In this document: positions 34,593-46,430 of the stretch, in pieces
Numbering within the stretch: the stretch's first letter is position 1
Layout of the letters: each line of letters opens with the position of its first letter
Assembly: GCA_021234155.1 (NCBI GenBank)
Contig: JAJEKV010000065.1
Coordinates: forward strand, 6,032,807 to 6,096,806
Direction of reading: 5' to 3'
Source: Isoetes taiwanensis
Lineage: Eukaryota > Streptophyta > Lycopodiopsida > Isoetales > Isoetaceae
DNA: 64,000 bases
Position numbers and translations under genes: made by a program
Notes under the pieces: generated by a model
Databases searched by the model: none
Told to the model about the DNA's origin: nothing
The model's input: only the letters and a program-made list of their open reading frames with translations

Positions 34593-34597
34593 CTTCC

Positions 34598-36720
34598 AAG
34601 ATTCATTCTTAGGTTAAAAGATGGAGTGCATGCTTCTCCGTTTACATTCTTTTCACCATTGCTTCATGCTTTTTGACCCTCTATTTCCTTCTGCAGGTGA
34701 ATTGTATCTGGAGCAAATTGCATGGGCCAAGCGGTTGAAGATATTCACCAAAATGTGATTGTTCGGATGCTACTTCAATGAGTCAGGGGCTGATTTTCAA
34801 CGTCCAGCTTGCAGCAAATGAAACGAAGGTCGATGCTTGCTCCATGCTTGCGTCTAAGATCATTTGTTATGTGGGTTTTAGAATTCAAGATCCACATTTT
34901 CCATGAAAGACATTTTGTTAATGTTCAAAGGTGTTCTTGCAGTTTCTAAATTGCTGTTCGTACTCTGTGGTATCATCTTATTTTCAAAGTGCTTCCTATT
35001 GTAGTAGTTTTCATTGCATATACATCTGTCTTTATCTGGAGTCGTCTTAGGCATTATAGGTAAGCTTATATTTATATTCCGATGATTCCAGTTATATTCA
35101 TATGACTACATGAACAAGCAACTCAAATTGCTATCTGTTTGAATAATAAATGCGCCTTTTAACTGGACATTAGATTCTATGATCTTATAGGAAGAGCGAC
35201 ACCTTCATGGGCAGGGACGTATTCAGTGTTAGACATTGTAAACTGAGGTATGAATTAGAATTTCGTTATGCACTATCTTTGCCTCATTGCCATACATAAA
35301 CTATCTTTCACATTATCAAACTGCATTTGTTTGCACAAATGTGCATTTCTGTTGCATCCAAATTGTGTTTGTCCCTCCCGTAAGCACATTCCATTCACTA
35401 TGATTATATGTATGTCATATGTATGCTTGGACTATGCACCTCAGTGAACATCTCTGCATCTATATCTCATGTTCATTGCTACATCATGCCTGCAGAAAAA
35501 CAATTTATCTGATTGATTGTAATAGGCGTGATGGAGCAGTCAACACCATCTTCTTATGCTTGGTCATTTGGCTCCAAGGAAATGAATGCTGGGAACAAGT
35601 TTATTATTTGAAGATTGCATACAACTAACAATGGTGCAGCAATCAAGAAATGTCCAAATAGGCTACATGCATAAGCTTTAGCTATGTGATGCTACAGTAA
35701 TAATTTTCTTCCTTTCTAAAGAACAAAATGTATATAAAGGCTGTGTTACTCTTTTCTTGACAGATTCATTTGAAGCTGGCTATAAGGGGTGACGGCTCTT
35801 ATCTGAAAATTTTGATTCTTACATTGGCTTTGCATAAATGATATTTTTTGTGGCCAACGATCATTTTGTAGTTCTTTCATAGATAATGTCCAAATATCAT
35901 TTATGCATAGATTTAGCTATTAACTGTAATATTTTCGTTCCTTTTTGCAAAGGTAAAAGCGTATAAAGGGCTGCTTTATTCTTTAGTTAACAGCTTCAAT
36001 CTGTGAAGCATGGCAATAACAGACAATATCTGGGGAAATTTGGTTTGTTTTGGCTCTCTGGGATCTATGATGCCATGCAAGCACTTGATTCATATCACCA
36101 CAGTTTAAAATGTATTATCTGTTAAACTAAATTCGTTTCAAGTAAAAGGCAGTTCTTCAAATGCCTACAATTTAGTTTCTCAAGCAAAACTTTAAGGTTG
36201 TTCGATGGAAATGCATGCATTGTAAGTTAATTTGGTATGTTGTATCCATTTTATGTCCAATATGGGCCTTTGCTATATATGAGATGCTTAAAGTGAGAGA
36301 CCATAATTATTTTTCTTACAAAATGTCAATGGAAACTGAACAACAAACTAGCAGTGTATTTTAAGAATTGTGTCCACTATGGCTTGGGCCTTTTCTGCCT
36401 TTATGGTCACTGTAATAAAAGTCAGTTCTCAATGTATAGGGAACTGGGTTTTCGAGAATTTTTTTGCTTGGTATAACTTCTCTTATTTTTATGTTAGTCC
36501 GATTAAACATGATGTCAAAATATTGTTTTATTAACAAGAGTTATTAAATTGTCTCATTGCCCCACGGAATATTACTTCTAATAAGGACGCATAACTTCAT
36601 AGCAATAGAATGGTTCAAGAACTGTACATGACAGGTTGCACATGAACAAAATTGATTTGAGAAGAATTTGTGGAATTCATTCCATAGTTGGGGAATTACG
36701 TCTTCCTATTATGCACAGCA
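34598..36720. other. Unannotated DNA upstream of a Helitron terminus
   Basis: No gene is recognisable. A diverged tandem duplication with a period near 237 bp is visible at about 35650-36010: ATGTCCAAATA, TTTAGCTAT, TAAAGG and a closing AACAG/GACAG acceptor-like phrase recur. The stretch may be the body of the Helitron whose 3' end lies at 36722-36752. Confidence 0.4.
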
Positions 36721-36721
36721 T

Positions 36722-36752
36722 TGCCCGGCAACGCCGGGCACACGTTTACTAG
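36722..36752 (+). mobile_element. Helitron 3' terminus
   Basis: An 8-bp perfect hairpin (TGCCCGGC-AAC-GCCGGGCA) is followed after eight bases by CTAG (36749-36752), and the next base is T. A GC-rich hairpin about 10 bases before a CTRR end, inserted 5' of T, is the signature of plant Helitrons. The 5' end (TC start) was not found, so the element's length is unknown. It could extend back across the copia insertion. Confidence 0.75.
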
Positions 36753-37099
36753 TTAACCTTAATTGTTGAATTTGACTGCTTTTAGTCTCTTATCTTTTTT
36801 TTTCTCTTTCGCTTGAATTAGTACCATTTCTTCGAAGTTGTGTATAATGAATCCAAGAAAGTTCTTCAACTACCTTATTTCGGCCCCAAAAGCTTTAGCA
36901 AAATTTTTAACTGCTGCGAGAGACGCAATTAATGCCTCTATTCCTCATTTATTTCTGGTAGCCGCAATCCAGATTTTCTTACACTGATCTTTGAAATCTT
37001 CATCCTTAAGAAATCTAGGGTTTAGCTTGGACTGTTTTCAATGGCTTAAATGTACTAACACGAGAAGAACAGAGGAATTCTTTAAGAGATTATGGTGAT

Positions 37100-38450
37100 A
37101 TAAAGACAAACTCACTTCTTACAGGACCTGAGAACTTACATCACCTATCATGACGCGCATAGGCTCTGCCATCTCCATTCCAACTGTTATGCCATGTAAA
37201 ACCTAAATCACCTTGCAGTTCAACAAATCCCAATTCATTAAGCATGCTCTGCCACTTCTCCCTTTCAAATCTATGTATGATATCAACCCCAGTCCCATAT
37301 CTATCACTGCTACTTTCCACTATATTAAAGCCCCGAACCGAAATCCACAATATGTCTTGGTCAAAGTGTTCCAATTTGTTGTTCACACTGGCCGACAAGG
37401 ATGCTCTCTATCTGGCTTGATTATATGCATAAATTTTTATCATCCCCCATTTTTCACCATGAGCACACTAAGTTACTATTGAGCACCTCCCAAAATGATC
37501 AGTATAAGTCGACAAAATTTGCAACTGCTTTCTCCATGCAATAAACGTTCTCCCACTAGAACTGCCACTGGATGATACAATGCCTACATATTGTTTCCCT
37601 AATATATTGAACAATACTCCTACTTCCTCTTCTCTACACTTATGCTCCTGTAAACAAACTATGTCTGGACTAATCTTTTTCAAAGCCAAAGAGAGTCTAC
37701 TGCCCTTAACTTCAGAGGACTTTACCTCCCTGATATTACAACTTACTATTCTATGTTCCATTTATATATATTGAGTCGTTCGGATGACATGCCTTCATAG
37801 TGTATCCCTCTCTCTTCTTCCACAGTTCTTTTATTTCTCATTACATTTTCACATGCGTTATTTGCAACCTCATCCATAGGAAGGTCTGCCCATATATTTA
37901 AATGTAGAGGAAAACCCCCATCTTCATTTTGTCGATCAACTGCATATCTTCAATTTTTGTTCTTTATGAGTTCCTGCCACTTTTTCTGTATAACCCTACA
38001 TGTAGATTGTTAAGGTTTTGGAGTCATCGTCCCGAGAAATCCCTTTTCCCTCGTTTAATCTTTTTTATTCCACTGCCATTTTTGTGTTGTACTAAGGCCA
38101 ATCCTTTTTGATTCACATCACCTACCTTATCTGCCTGGTGAAGACTCATTTTCTTTGCTCTTTATCTTGTTCCATGCACATGATTCGAGCATCTTAACGG
38201 ATGTTCGTTCACATTATTCATGTTAAGACAAGTTTATTACAGTCCTAAACCTTTGCATTTTTTTCTTCAACATTTATCTGCTCTGCTTTCCCCTTACAAA
38301 GAAATCCTCTAGACCCTTAGCAACCATAACATTCTTCTAACGCACTCACCCCAATTTTTGGTCCACTGTTGAAACCATTAATTTTCTTTCGTCCACATGT
38401 ACTTTATTCAGAGATCACAGAAAAACCTACATGTAGATCTGTGGAGGTGT
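37100..38450 (-). mobile_element. L1-type LINE fragment (ORF1 end and endonuclease start)
   Basis: The minus strand encodes an endonuclease start at 37761 ('IVSCNIREV', 'SPDIVCLQEHKC' with the active-site Glu, then 'GSSSGRTFIAWR'). It continues in a second frame to 37141 ('GDLGFTWHN'). Upstream (about 37925-37800) an ORF1-like end is readable. This subfamily differs from the 51-64 kb LINEs. RT is absent, and the fragment ends abruptly near 37100. Confidence 0.7.
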
Positions 38451-38720
38451 GGTTTTGCTAATTGATGATATTGTTTTTTAAGTGGACAAGAAACATCCAT
38501 TGTTATTTTTTCAAGAAGTTGTGGTTTTAATATTTTAGAAGGTGTGGTTTTTTACGAGGTATGTTTTTTGTTAAAAGCAGTGTAATTTTCGTTTTTGAGG
38601 TGGTGTTGTTTTTAAGGCGGTATAGTTTTTTGAGATGTGTTTTATAAGTAAGTGTAGCTTTTAAGAAGATGTTTTTTCCAAGGAAGTATGGTTCTCTAAA
38701 ATGGTGTGGTTTGTTAAGGT
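38430..38720 (+). repeat. Degenerate G/T-rich short-unit repeat
   Basis: Units like AAGGTGTGGTTTTT recur every 15-30 bases with heavy variation (GAGGTGTGGTTTTG, GAAGGTGTGGTTTTTTA, GAGGTGGTGTTGTTTTTAAG). Strand composition is strongly skewed to G and T. Confidence 0.5.
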
Positions 38721-39190
38721 TCTCTATAGCCGATTTTGTTTAGCACCATTATACAGTCGTTGCACTACTCTCATCCATATGACTCACCATGAAGTATCCA
38801 TGTTGTCATTACATGTCATGTGTCAAAATGCATTATCTCATCTATGTCCCTCTACCCCTCATGCTTATAGAAAACTGGATTGCAAAGGCATGTGAAGATT
38901 CCAAATTTGAGTTGAATAGGCATCGATCCGAGCCATCGAATCGGCATTCTGGGAAGGGACGAATAGCTATATATGCATAATTCATTCTTATGGTTGGTTA
39001 TCGGCATCTTCTCACAGTACCGTCTCTTCCTTGCCTATTGCTTCCCTCCCTACCCGCCCTTTTATATAGTTTTGAGTTTGTTTCATGTTCATGTTTATTT
39101 CCTTTTCGATACTAACTCCATTATCCTCCACTCATTGGGTGTTGCTATGGTGATTATTGTCGTCTATTTTTTATATGTTTCTGTTCAGTA
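38721..39190. other. No recognisable gene
   Basis: A short relative of the 5570-6125 repeat appears at 38920-38950. Otherwise unannotated. Confidence 0.4.
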
Positions 39191-39194
39191 CTGA

Positions 39195-39362
39195 CCATCT
39201 GTTGGGTGATACATTTTTCCACCCGATGGCTGATGCAAATTATTTTCTATCCACTGGGTGATGCTATCTATATTTTTCCACCCGTTGGCTGATGTTAGAT
39301 GATTTCCACCTGTTGGTGATGCTATTTTTCTTTTTTCAACTCTCGGCGATGTTTTCTATTTC
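39195..39362 (+). repeat. Minisatellite, ~45-50-bp unit
   Basis: The phrase TTTTCCACC(C/T)G(T/A)TGG(C)TGATG recurs about four times with unit-to-unit variation and one truncated unit. Non-coding. Confidence 0.6.
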
Positions 39363-39589
39363 TATATATGTTTGTTTATGGTTCCTCACGTCTAATGGGT
39401 GTTTTTGCTTTCTGGAGACTATTTTCTTAGAGGGTGCTCGCCTGCCATGGTTGTACCTATTTTATTAATGTTTAATGGGTACTTTCTAGGCATTTCTCTT
39501 TTTTTCCAGGTTTCACACATTCCATGGCGTTGATGCGCATTTGGGCTGGCTTCACCAATTTCCTACCTTGCTACTGCCCAGAATCGCAC

Positions 39590-39742
39590 TATGAACTGTT
39601 GGGTGTCAAAACCCACAGACGCAATGTAAAGTGGTTGGGGGCAGGGCCCAACCAAGCAATGTAGTGTGGTGTGTGGTCACATGTCCAGTTGGATGCTGCC
39701 TAGTGGCGTGACGTTAAAATACTATCTATCTATCTATCTATC
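39590..39742 (+). mobile_element. SINE-like sequence with TATC tail
   Basis: A G-rich body with small hairpins (GGTTGGG and CCCAACC near 39640) ends GTGACGTTAAAATAC followed by a short (TATC)n run. The ending resembles the insertion at 16920-17032. A Pol III promoter is not evident, so the assignment is tentative. Confidence 0.35.
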
Positions 39743-39744
39743 TT

Positions 39745-39995
39745 CAGGGCATCCTCGAGGCCATTGGCGACCATTTCTCATTAGAGTTTTCCTCAAAAAT
39801 CCAAAAGGGCAGGATTTTTTATCTCGATGAGAAGTTGTCGCCATTGTCCTCTCTCTTGCCTTTGCATATTTTCTTATTTCATTTATGGGGTAGCTAGACA
39901 TTGTTCCTATGGTCAGCTCCCCATTCAGATTTTCACCATTCAGATTTTCCCACATTGTATATTGCTGTTGTGATGAATGACAAGCGGCCGGTTGT
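39745..39995. repeat. Dispersed repeat, copy 2
   Basis: Relative of 6380-6640, with the same order of landmarks: TTTTCCTC, AAAAGGGCAGGATTTTTTAT, GGGGTAGC, and GATGAATGACAAGC. Here an inverted pair, TTCTCATTAGAG and CTCGATGAGAA, is also visible. Confidence 0.45.
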
Positions 39996-40059
39996 GGGGT
40001 TCTTTGTGAGTCCTTACCAGAATTGAATTAAACTTTAACATTCATAGGGACCAACAAGT

Positions 40060-40301
<242 letters not shown>

Positions 40302-40344
40302 AAAGAAATAACCAATTCCTTCATCCTAATCTGTCATCTATGAG

Positions 40345-41597
40345 CAGAAAAAAATATCGTTCTTGGCGCCCAGCGGCTAGCGCTGTTCTTGGCCGGCTAG
40401 GGCAGTGGCCGCCCTGCTCCTTGCCGACTACCACAGCGGGAGGATTGAAGACAACATCTGCTGTTTTTTAAGGCTAGCAGGGACGGATAGAATTTGCATG
40501 ATCAGAGGTCAGAAGAAAAATCTGTTAAAGGGATGCAATATTTTCTTTTCGGCGGCGGACTTGTAGCAATTAGCCTCTAACGAGGTATGTTCTTTAGCGC
40601 AGAGGTATTCTTGATGCCCTTTGCCCTTTTCTTTTCAAACAGAGATGTCGAAATGGTAGATCCATCTAGATGGATGCCGACCTATAAGGCAAAGAACTAC
40701 TGCAAGGCTGGTAAAGATTATCATTTGCATTCCATTCTAACAGGGAATATCAAAATCTGTTCTCTGAAAGAAATTCTATTTGTGGCCCTTCCTTTCTGTC
40801 CGCTCTTTCTTACTAGCAGGAAGATTCAGATTTTAGCATTTGATGAATCAGGAAGATACTTTATGTTTGAAGATTTACAAGGTTAGTCTTGAGTTACAGG
40901 TTTATCTTGAACAGAGCGTGCTACTAGGTTGTATGACAGATTGGTGAATACTTGGAATTTATTAACACCTTGGTTGTATTTTTCAAGTACTGCTATGCTT
41001 GAAAAAGCCATTCAAGATTAAGCTTGAATATAATTTGGTACTGATGCCAAATTCTCCTTCCAATGGATATGGTATTTTTCAAGTACTGCTATGCTTGAAA
41101 AAGCCATTCAATTTAATTTGGTACTGATGCCAATTTTACACTGAATCCACTGGATCTGGTCTTCTCAAATACTGCTATGTTTGAGATGTGTGCTAAATCA
41201 GGTACTGATATGCCTGAATTTCATTGCATTGGCTATTCTCATACAGATATGAATTTGCAACTTGCATGGAACAAAGTTTCTTCTATTCCAGTGGTTCAGG
41301 GCATTTGCACATTCTTCAAGATAAGAGTTATTATTTCCAGGGCCTTCTGGCTACTTTGGATCATCTTCTATAATCTGGATACGATGCGGATGGATTTTAT
41401 GGACTATTCCAGGATATCAGCTATAAGAGCAAGTTATGAGCTTCATGTGTACTTTGCTTCTAGAGCAATTAATAAGTTTCTGCATATAGAGAATGAAGAA
41501 GTTGAGATTACTCCTATACTAATTCTCTGTAAGCTTGAAACATTGTACTTTTTTCTCATATATAAAATATAAAAATTCGTACCTTCAAAAAAAAAAA
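40345..41597 (+). mobile_element. Poly(A)-tailed retroposed sequence with target-site duplication
   Basis: The 15-17-base word (AA)TCTGTCATCTATGAG occurs at 40328-40344 and again at 41598-41614. The right copy is preceded by a run of about 13 A. This is the mark of target-primed reverse transcription of a polyadenylated RNA, plus orientation. The ~1.25-kb insert has a GC-rich head, two unrecognised ORFs (40587-40886, 41177-41572) and an internal diverged tandem repeat (~95 bp, at 40977, 41072 and 41158). It matches no gene or LINE I know. It may be a non-autonomous element or a retrocopied non-coding RNA. It splits the 3' end of the LINE at 41615-42400. Confidence 0.7.
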
Positions 41598-41614
41598 AAT
41601 CTGTCATCTATGAG

Positions 41615-42400
41615 ACAACATTAGGCTCACTCCCCTCTATTTCATAAATGTTCAACAGAAACTTATAATTTTTTACATGATTTTCTCTGACTCTCAATGC
41701 TTCAATGATATCCTTGGATATAGAAAATCTTTGTCTCAAGTTTTGATACGCTGGACACTGTAGTACTAAATGCTCTTCACCCTTTATCTCATCTATCCCG
41801 AATACTTTGCAGGTTCTTCTCTCTCTAGGCACATTCCCCCATCTCCCGACCTCCACCTGCTCTTCACCCTCTATCTCATCCATCCTGCATACTTTGCATG
41901 TTCTTCTCTCTCTCGGCACATTCCCCCATCTTCCGACCTCCACTCCCAAATGGTGTGAACTCAATCGCATCCTACATATCATGTGTCTTTAATAATAGGA
42001 CCCCTTCGCATTGAGATATGGAGCCTCTACAAGTTCCGGGTTCACATTCTGTATATAATATTGCATTTTCACTCCTGGGTTTGCCCATAGTTTTTGACTT
42101 ATATTTTGTCTTATCCAATCATACAAATCCCCTTTATCGTCAGGTGCATTTCCAAGCTCATATCCCATTTTTAGACCACTTGATGCTATCTGCATACCAA
42201 CCCGTTATGCTGCTCTGCACCGTTGCCAATACCGGTAGTCTATTTCTTTCCATTTCTTGAACCTTCCGTAGATATTTCAGAGTTTGGTACATGACTTCCC
42301 GTTCTACGCTTAGTAATCTTGTATCTGCAAGCATCATTGGGTAAGGGGTTTGCATTTTAACACATAATTGTTTAGGGTCTGTGTTCAGGATCGCCTGCAA
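41615..42400 (-). mobile_element. 5'-truncated LINE, ORF2 C-terminal end
   Basis: The minus strand encodes the end of an ORF2 of the 51-64 kb lineage. It includes 'PYPMMLADTRLLSVEREVMY' and 'YLRKVQEMERNRLP', then the Cys/His tail 'SSHHLGVEVGRWGN' and 'RRTCKVC' to 'HLVLQCPAYQ'. An in-frame 87-bp tandem duplication (41771-41857 and 41858-41944) repeats 29 residues of this zinc-binding segment. The true 3' end continues at 40300-40344, beyond the retroposon, where it meets the GA microsatellite. Frameshifts near 41985 and 42170. Confidence 0.8.
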
Positions 42401-42599
42401 GACAGCCCTTTATGAGGACTATTGGATCAAACAGACGAATCCTAATATGGTGTCACGCGAGATTTTGCAAAGAAATCAGAACAGAAAGAATGAAACAGAA
42501 CAGAAAAGCAAAGAGACTATATGCCAAGATAAGACTCCTTGAATATAAAAAAGAGTACATGAGCTCTCGCTAAAATGAGAAGACTGAAATAAGACGATG

Positions 42600-45299
42600 C
42601 TAAGTCTCATCTAAAAACTTGAGATCTAACTCTATTGATATATATAGTGCAATGGCCTTGGGCCCAGAATAGACATATGGCAGAGCCTTTGTGATCTCGA
42701 TCACCAAATCCTGGATCATATGCATGATTTGAGGGAATCTTTGCAGTGCCGTCATTAGTGCCTGGAATCCCACTAATTTAAGGTCGAACTCCCCAGAGCC
42801 AGTCATTTGTCTTGTCTGGCTCTCTTCTTTGACAGCGGCGTGGACTTCTGCGTGGTTTTCGGGGGGGAGGGAAGGGGAGGGGGGTTGCAGGATCTGACGC
42901 CAGTCCGAAGTAAGAAACTGACAACGTGGAGGTGCTCCTAATGATGCATAAAGAGTATCATGCCGAGGAGGAGGCTGCATCATAGACTGCTGAGCTTGAT
43001 CACGGAACTCTTGAAGTGTATCATCATTCAGAGTTTGACACTAATATTGTCATTCTGAACAGGAAGAAATGTCTTGATAGGAGGAGGAACCCAGTCCACA
43101 GGAATGATTTCACCGTCAATGTAAGCACGGAGACTGTTGAGGGCACCTAAGTGCTACAAGTAGGTCTGAGCAAATTGAATCCCTATATCCTCATGCAAAT
43201 TTTTACGGACTTGCTGCAAAGTTTCGACAATCCAAAGAGGCACATGACAAGTGAGCTCAGGAATGTACTCCGCTTTAGAAGCAGTGAGCCATAATGGATC
43301 TTGAAGATATTTATTCTCCTGCTGTAACAACCATTGAGCATTTGCATCCCCTTGAAAGGCACGGTGTAAACCGTCATCAAACTTATCTTGTGTGTCAGCC
43401 AGATAGAAATCGTGCATGACATATGCCATTGGTTGAACAAGGCAAAACTTAAAGAATTCTTGATCTTCACAAAGAATAAGTTGAAATATAAGAGCACAAA
43501 GAAGGCCTTTGTCTTCAATGGAAAGATCGGACCGTATGGTGAGCAGATTCTTGCTGGTGAGAGAGCCATGAAGGGTGCCATTAGCAGTGAACCACTTGAG
43601 CAAAAAAAGATGTTCTCGGGACTGAATATAGTCCAGATAGCGCATGGGTTTTGGAAAAACATCCTGGATATGAACAACTAAGGAGATGTAGGTCTCATGC
43701 TGATGATGAGCGTTATCAGCAGACTAGAACTGCAACTGATGTTCTAGATCGTGGATTTTGTTGTCTTTCTCCGTGAGGAGATGGAGTTGTTCCTTGACCT
43801 TTCTATGAGAATGAGTGGCCTGTGAGGACGAAGGGTCATGGGTGGAAACCTGCAGCTGAAGACTAGCAATCTCAGCGTCATCCATAAGCTTTTGTTTCTG
43901 CATGTCACTGAGTTGCGTTTACAAATCCGTGACCTGTGTCTGTACTCCTGCTAGCTGTCCTTGCAAGACAGTGATGCGAATTTCTGCCCTATGTGGTGGC
44001 ATGCTGTTGATGGGTATACTCATTCTGCAACTCCGTGTAAAGCGTCAACCAGAAGCTTGTCTTTCGCAGTGATCTAAGCTAGAAGCTCCATGATGGTGGC
44101 CTGAAGTTGAGCTTACTGTTCTTCCATAGCAGCACGTAGCTCCTGTTCTTTAAGGAGAGCAGCCCTAGTGTCTAGGAAAGCCCATGCTTACTCTGAAGAC
44201 TTTCTTCCAAAATCTGGTTCTGAGCGTGAGCAGCCTGAAAATCACGCTGCAAGGCGTTCGTGGAATCCATGTATTCTTTAACCCTATTCATAAATTGTTC
44301 TTGCGACTCCTGGAGTTTGAGCATGCAACTGGAAAAAATTTGTTCATATTGATACAAGGCCCATCTGGTGGGTGGAGGAACGAGCGACTGAAGAGGCAAA
44401 GGTGCCAAGTGGAAGTTTGAGAGACTTGGTGGGAGGTAGAAGCATCAGCGTGAGTGGGTTGAGAGGAAGGGGCATTGATGACCTTGGAAGGTGTGGGGCG
44501 TGGATCTTGCGGGCGTGGAGATGTTTGAGCATCAGAGCGTGGTCAAGAGGTTTTTTCTTGAAGTTCCCTGACCGGACGGATGACAGAGTGAGTGCAACTG
44601 GAAGCTTGAGAAGTGGCTTCTAAGTGTCTGGTGGAAAGTCGACTAGATTCTGGAAGACATTGGTTGATGATGGCTTGGAAATGAGCACCTATGGCAGACT
44701 CAAGACCTAAATCAGGAGATTGGCGAAGCTGGTCTATTTCATGAAGAAGACGTTGGAACAAAATTTGGGACCAATCCACAAAGCTGGTGGAATGAATGGC
44801 GGCAATGACTATATGGAAAAAATGCTTGTTGATGTGGGTGTTCTTGATGTACCCATAGAACTTCCTCCATAAAAACTTGACAAAAGCTTTGTGAGGCTTC
44901 GCTATGTTGGTAAGCTTTGGCAGCATATGGAGCTTGACCATAGACAGCGACATCATGATTCTGTAAAGCAACCCAATTTACGGAAGGAGTGCGCCTAGAC
45001 AATTGAAATACCTGTGCGAAGAGACTCTGATTGAGGGTGAGTCGTGTATGATCCACCATTGTCTGATATCCTTCATCTGTCTTAATCAAATAGGCAATGA
45101 ACTGTCAAAGTTGTTCTGGATTGGGAATAGGGAATTCTTGTTTTGAAAAATCAAGCCACCCCGCCCTTTCAATGACATCGTGACTGGCGTTTTCAAGAGG
45201 TTCTCGGACAGTGGCGGTGAAAAAGATTACAGATTGAAAAAGTGCAGGATCCATGGGCGCAGTGGCCTGTAGGGTGGGCAACTTTGTGGAAGCAGCCAT
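42600..45299 (-). pseudogene. Decayed large ORF of unknown family (Gag-like?)
   Basis: From the minus-strand ATG at 45299 (MAASTKLPTLQ) coding sense can be followed for about 2.7 kb through changing frames. The N-terminal part (45299-44980) has one in-frame stop at 45105-45107 and continues 'DEGYQTMVDHTRLTLNQSLF'. A region rich in aromatic and basic residues follows (44971-44750, 'FVDWSQILFQRLLHEI'). Next is a Gln/Glu-rich coiled-coil stretch (44400-43700), then a further globular-looking part (43645-43154) and a tail to 42600. A TATA-like TATAAAAAT lies about 90 bases upstream. The pattern suggests a mobile-element structural protein, but I cannot name the family. Confidence 0.45.
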
Positions 45300-45639
45300 G
45301 GCAATCAACAAGAAAACTTGAAGAGCGGAAGGCAAAGAGCGGAGAAAGTTGTGGAGCTTTAGGGTTCGCGTCTGTTCAGCCAAGATTTTTATAGGTGGGT
45401 TCAAAAATGGAATCTGAGCCGTTGAAAGTGCCAAATGGCGGTATGGATGAAGATGGCGGCGTGGATGAAAGAAATATCCAGAAGCAAAATTTTGGTTAAG
45501 TCCCAGAAAACCAACTGAGAGAAAATCATAGTGGAGATGGATGGGAATGAACAGTGCGATGGGACATCGTGGTGGTGTACGAATAGTGATTTGACACAAC
45601 CGTGGTTTAATTGGACATAATTAAAAGAGGCAACTCGAG

Positions 45640-46000
45640 AGTCTGACCATTTCTTCCTGTGTAGACATGTCAGGCATGCTTGGTTGTGGCTTCAAGCCTC
45701 TTTCGTTGCAATTTAAAAGCCAACATGTGTTATTAGCAGTCTATCCAAGTGGTTGGGAAAATTTGGCAAAAAGGGCGTTTCACTTGGCTTCTGCATGGAT
45801 CATTTGGTCCATTTGGAAAAGCAGGAATCTTCTCATATTCAAAGGTCTTGCTTGTTCAGATGCACAGGTCCTTCTTGATGCCCAAGGCCGCTGCGATAAA
45901 TTTCTTGTATATAAGAAAATAGTATATCAATTTGTCTCCATTAGTGCCTTTTCTTTAAGGAGAAGCATTCGAAAGATTGTTTTATAGGGCACAATTTTCT
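45640..46000 (+). mobile_element. LINE 3' fragment (C-terminal RT tail)
   Basis: The plus strand encodes a typical plant L1 ORF2 end: 'HFFLCRHVRHAWLWLQ' in one frame, then 'KRAFHLASAWIIWSIWKSRN' in another, finishing 'LLDAQGRCDKFL'. It probably belongs with the subfamily at 12595-15050. Only this tail is present. Confidence 0.65.
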
Positions 46001-46430
46001 TAACTTTGATGGATCTGATTATATCAAAGGATGCAATTATCAAGACTTTGCAGGTGCCGCAAAGAACAATCATTATGCACCAAGCATCTAGGTAATTGCA
46101 AGACACATGTTACCTGATTTTCTTTATTGCAAAAGGACTCGACAGGTTGCTATGTGTCTAGCCTAATCTATCCAAAAAGATCTTACTGGCTATGAAGAAA
46201 TTACCAATGCATTTCTTAGATGTCATCTTGTACCTGTTCGAGGTATTAGGAAAGGCATTCGGGCATGGACCCGTGGGGTCCCGCGGCGACAGGAGCCTGA
46301 ATTTGCGAATCAGAACCAACAAACCCAGAACAAAACAACGCGCAGTGAAGAGAAAGGGATCAAATACCAAAATTCAGGCTTCACACCTTCATGCCATTGC
46401 CCCTGTGCCAGCAAATATCTAACTGAGGCT

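Larger units (their letters stand above)
29812..34597 (-). mobile_element. Ty1/copia LTR retrotransposon, complete ends, defective pol
   Basis: A minus-strand element of 4776 bp (29817-34592) bounded by two 203-bp LTRs and flanked by the 5-bp target duplication CTTCC (29812-29816 and 34593-34597). Gag precedes protease, integrase, RT and RNase H, which is the copia order. A PBS for initiator tRNA-Met and a purine tract adjoin the LTRs. The LTRs differ at only three bases, so the insertion is fairly recent. Pol carries frameshifts and stops, has lost the protease active site, and has an altered RT motif. The element cannot have moved on its own enzymes in its present form. It has split DNA that reads continuously across one CTTCC. 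Confidence 0.95.
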
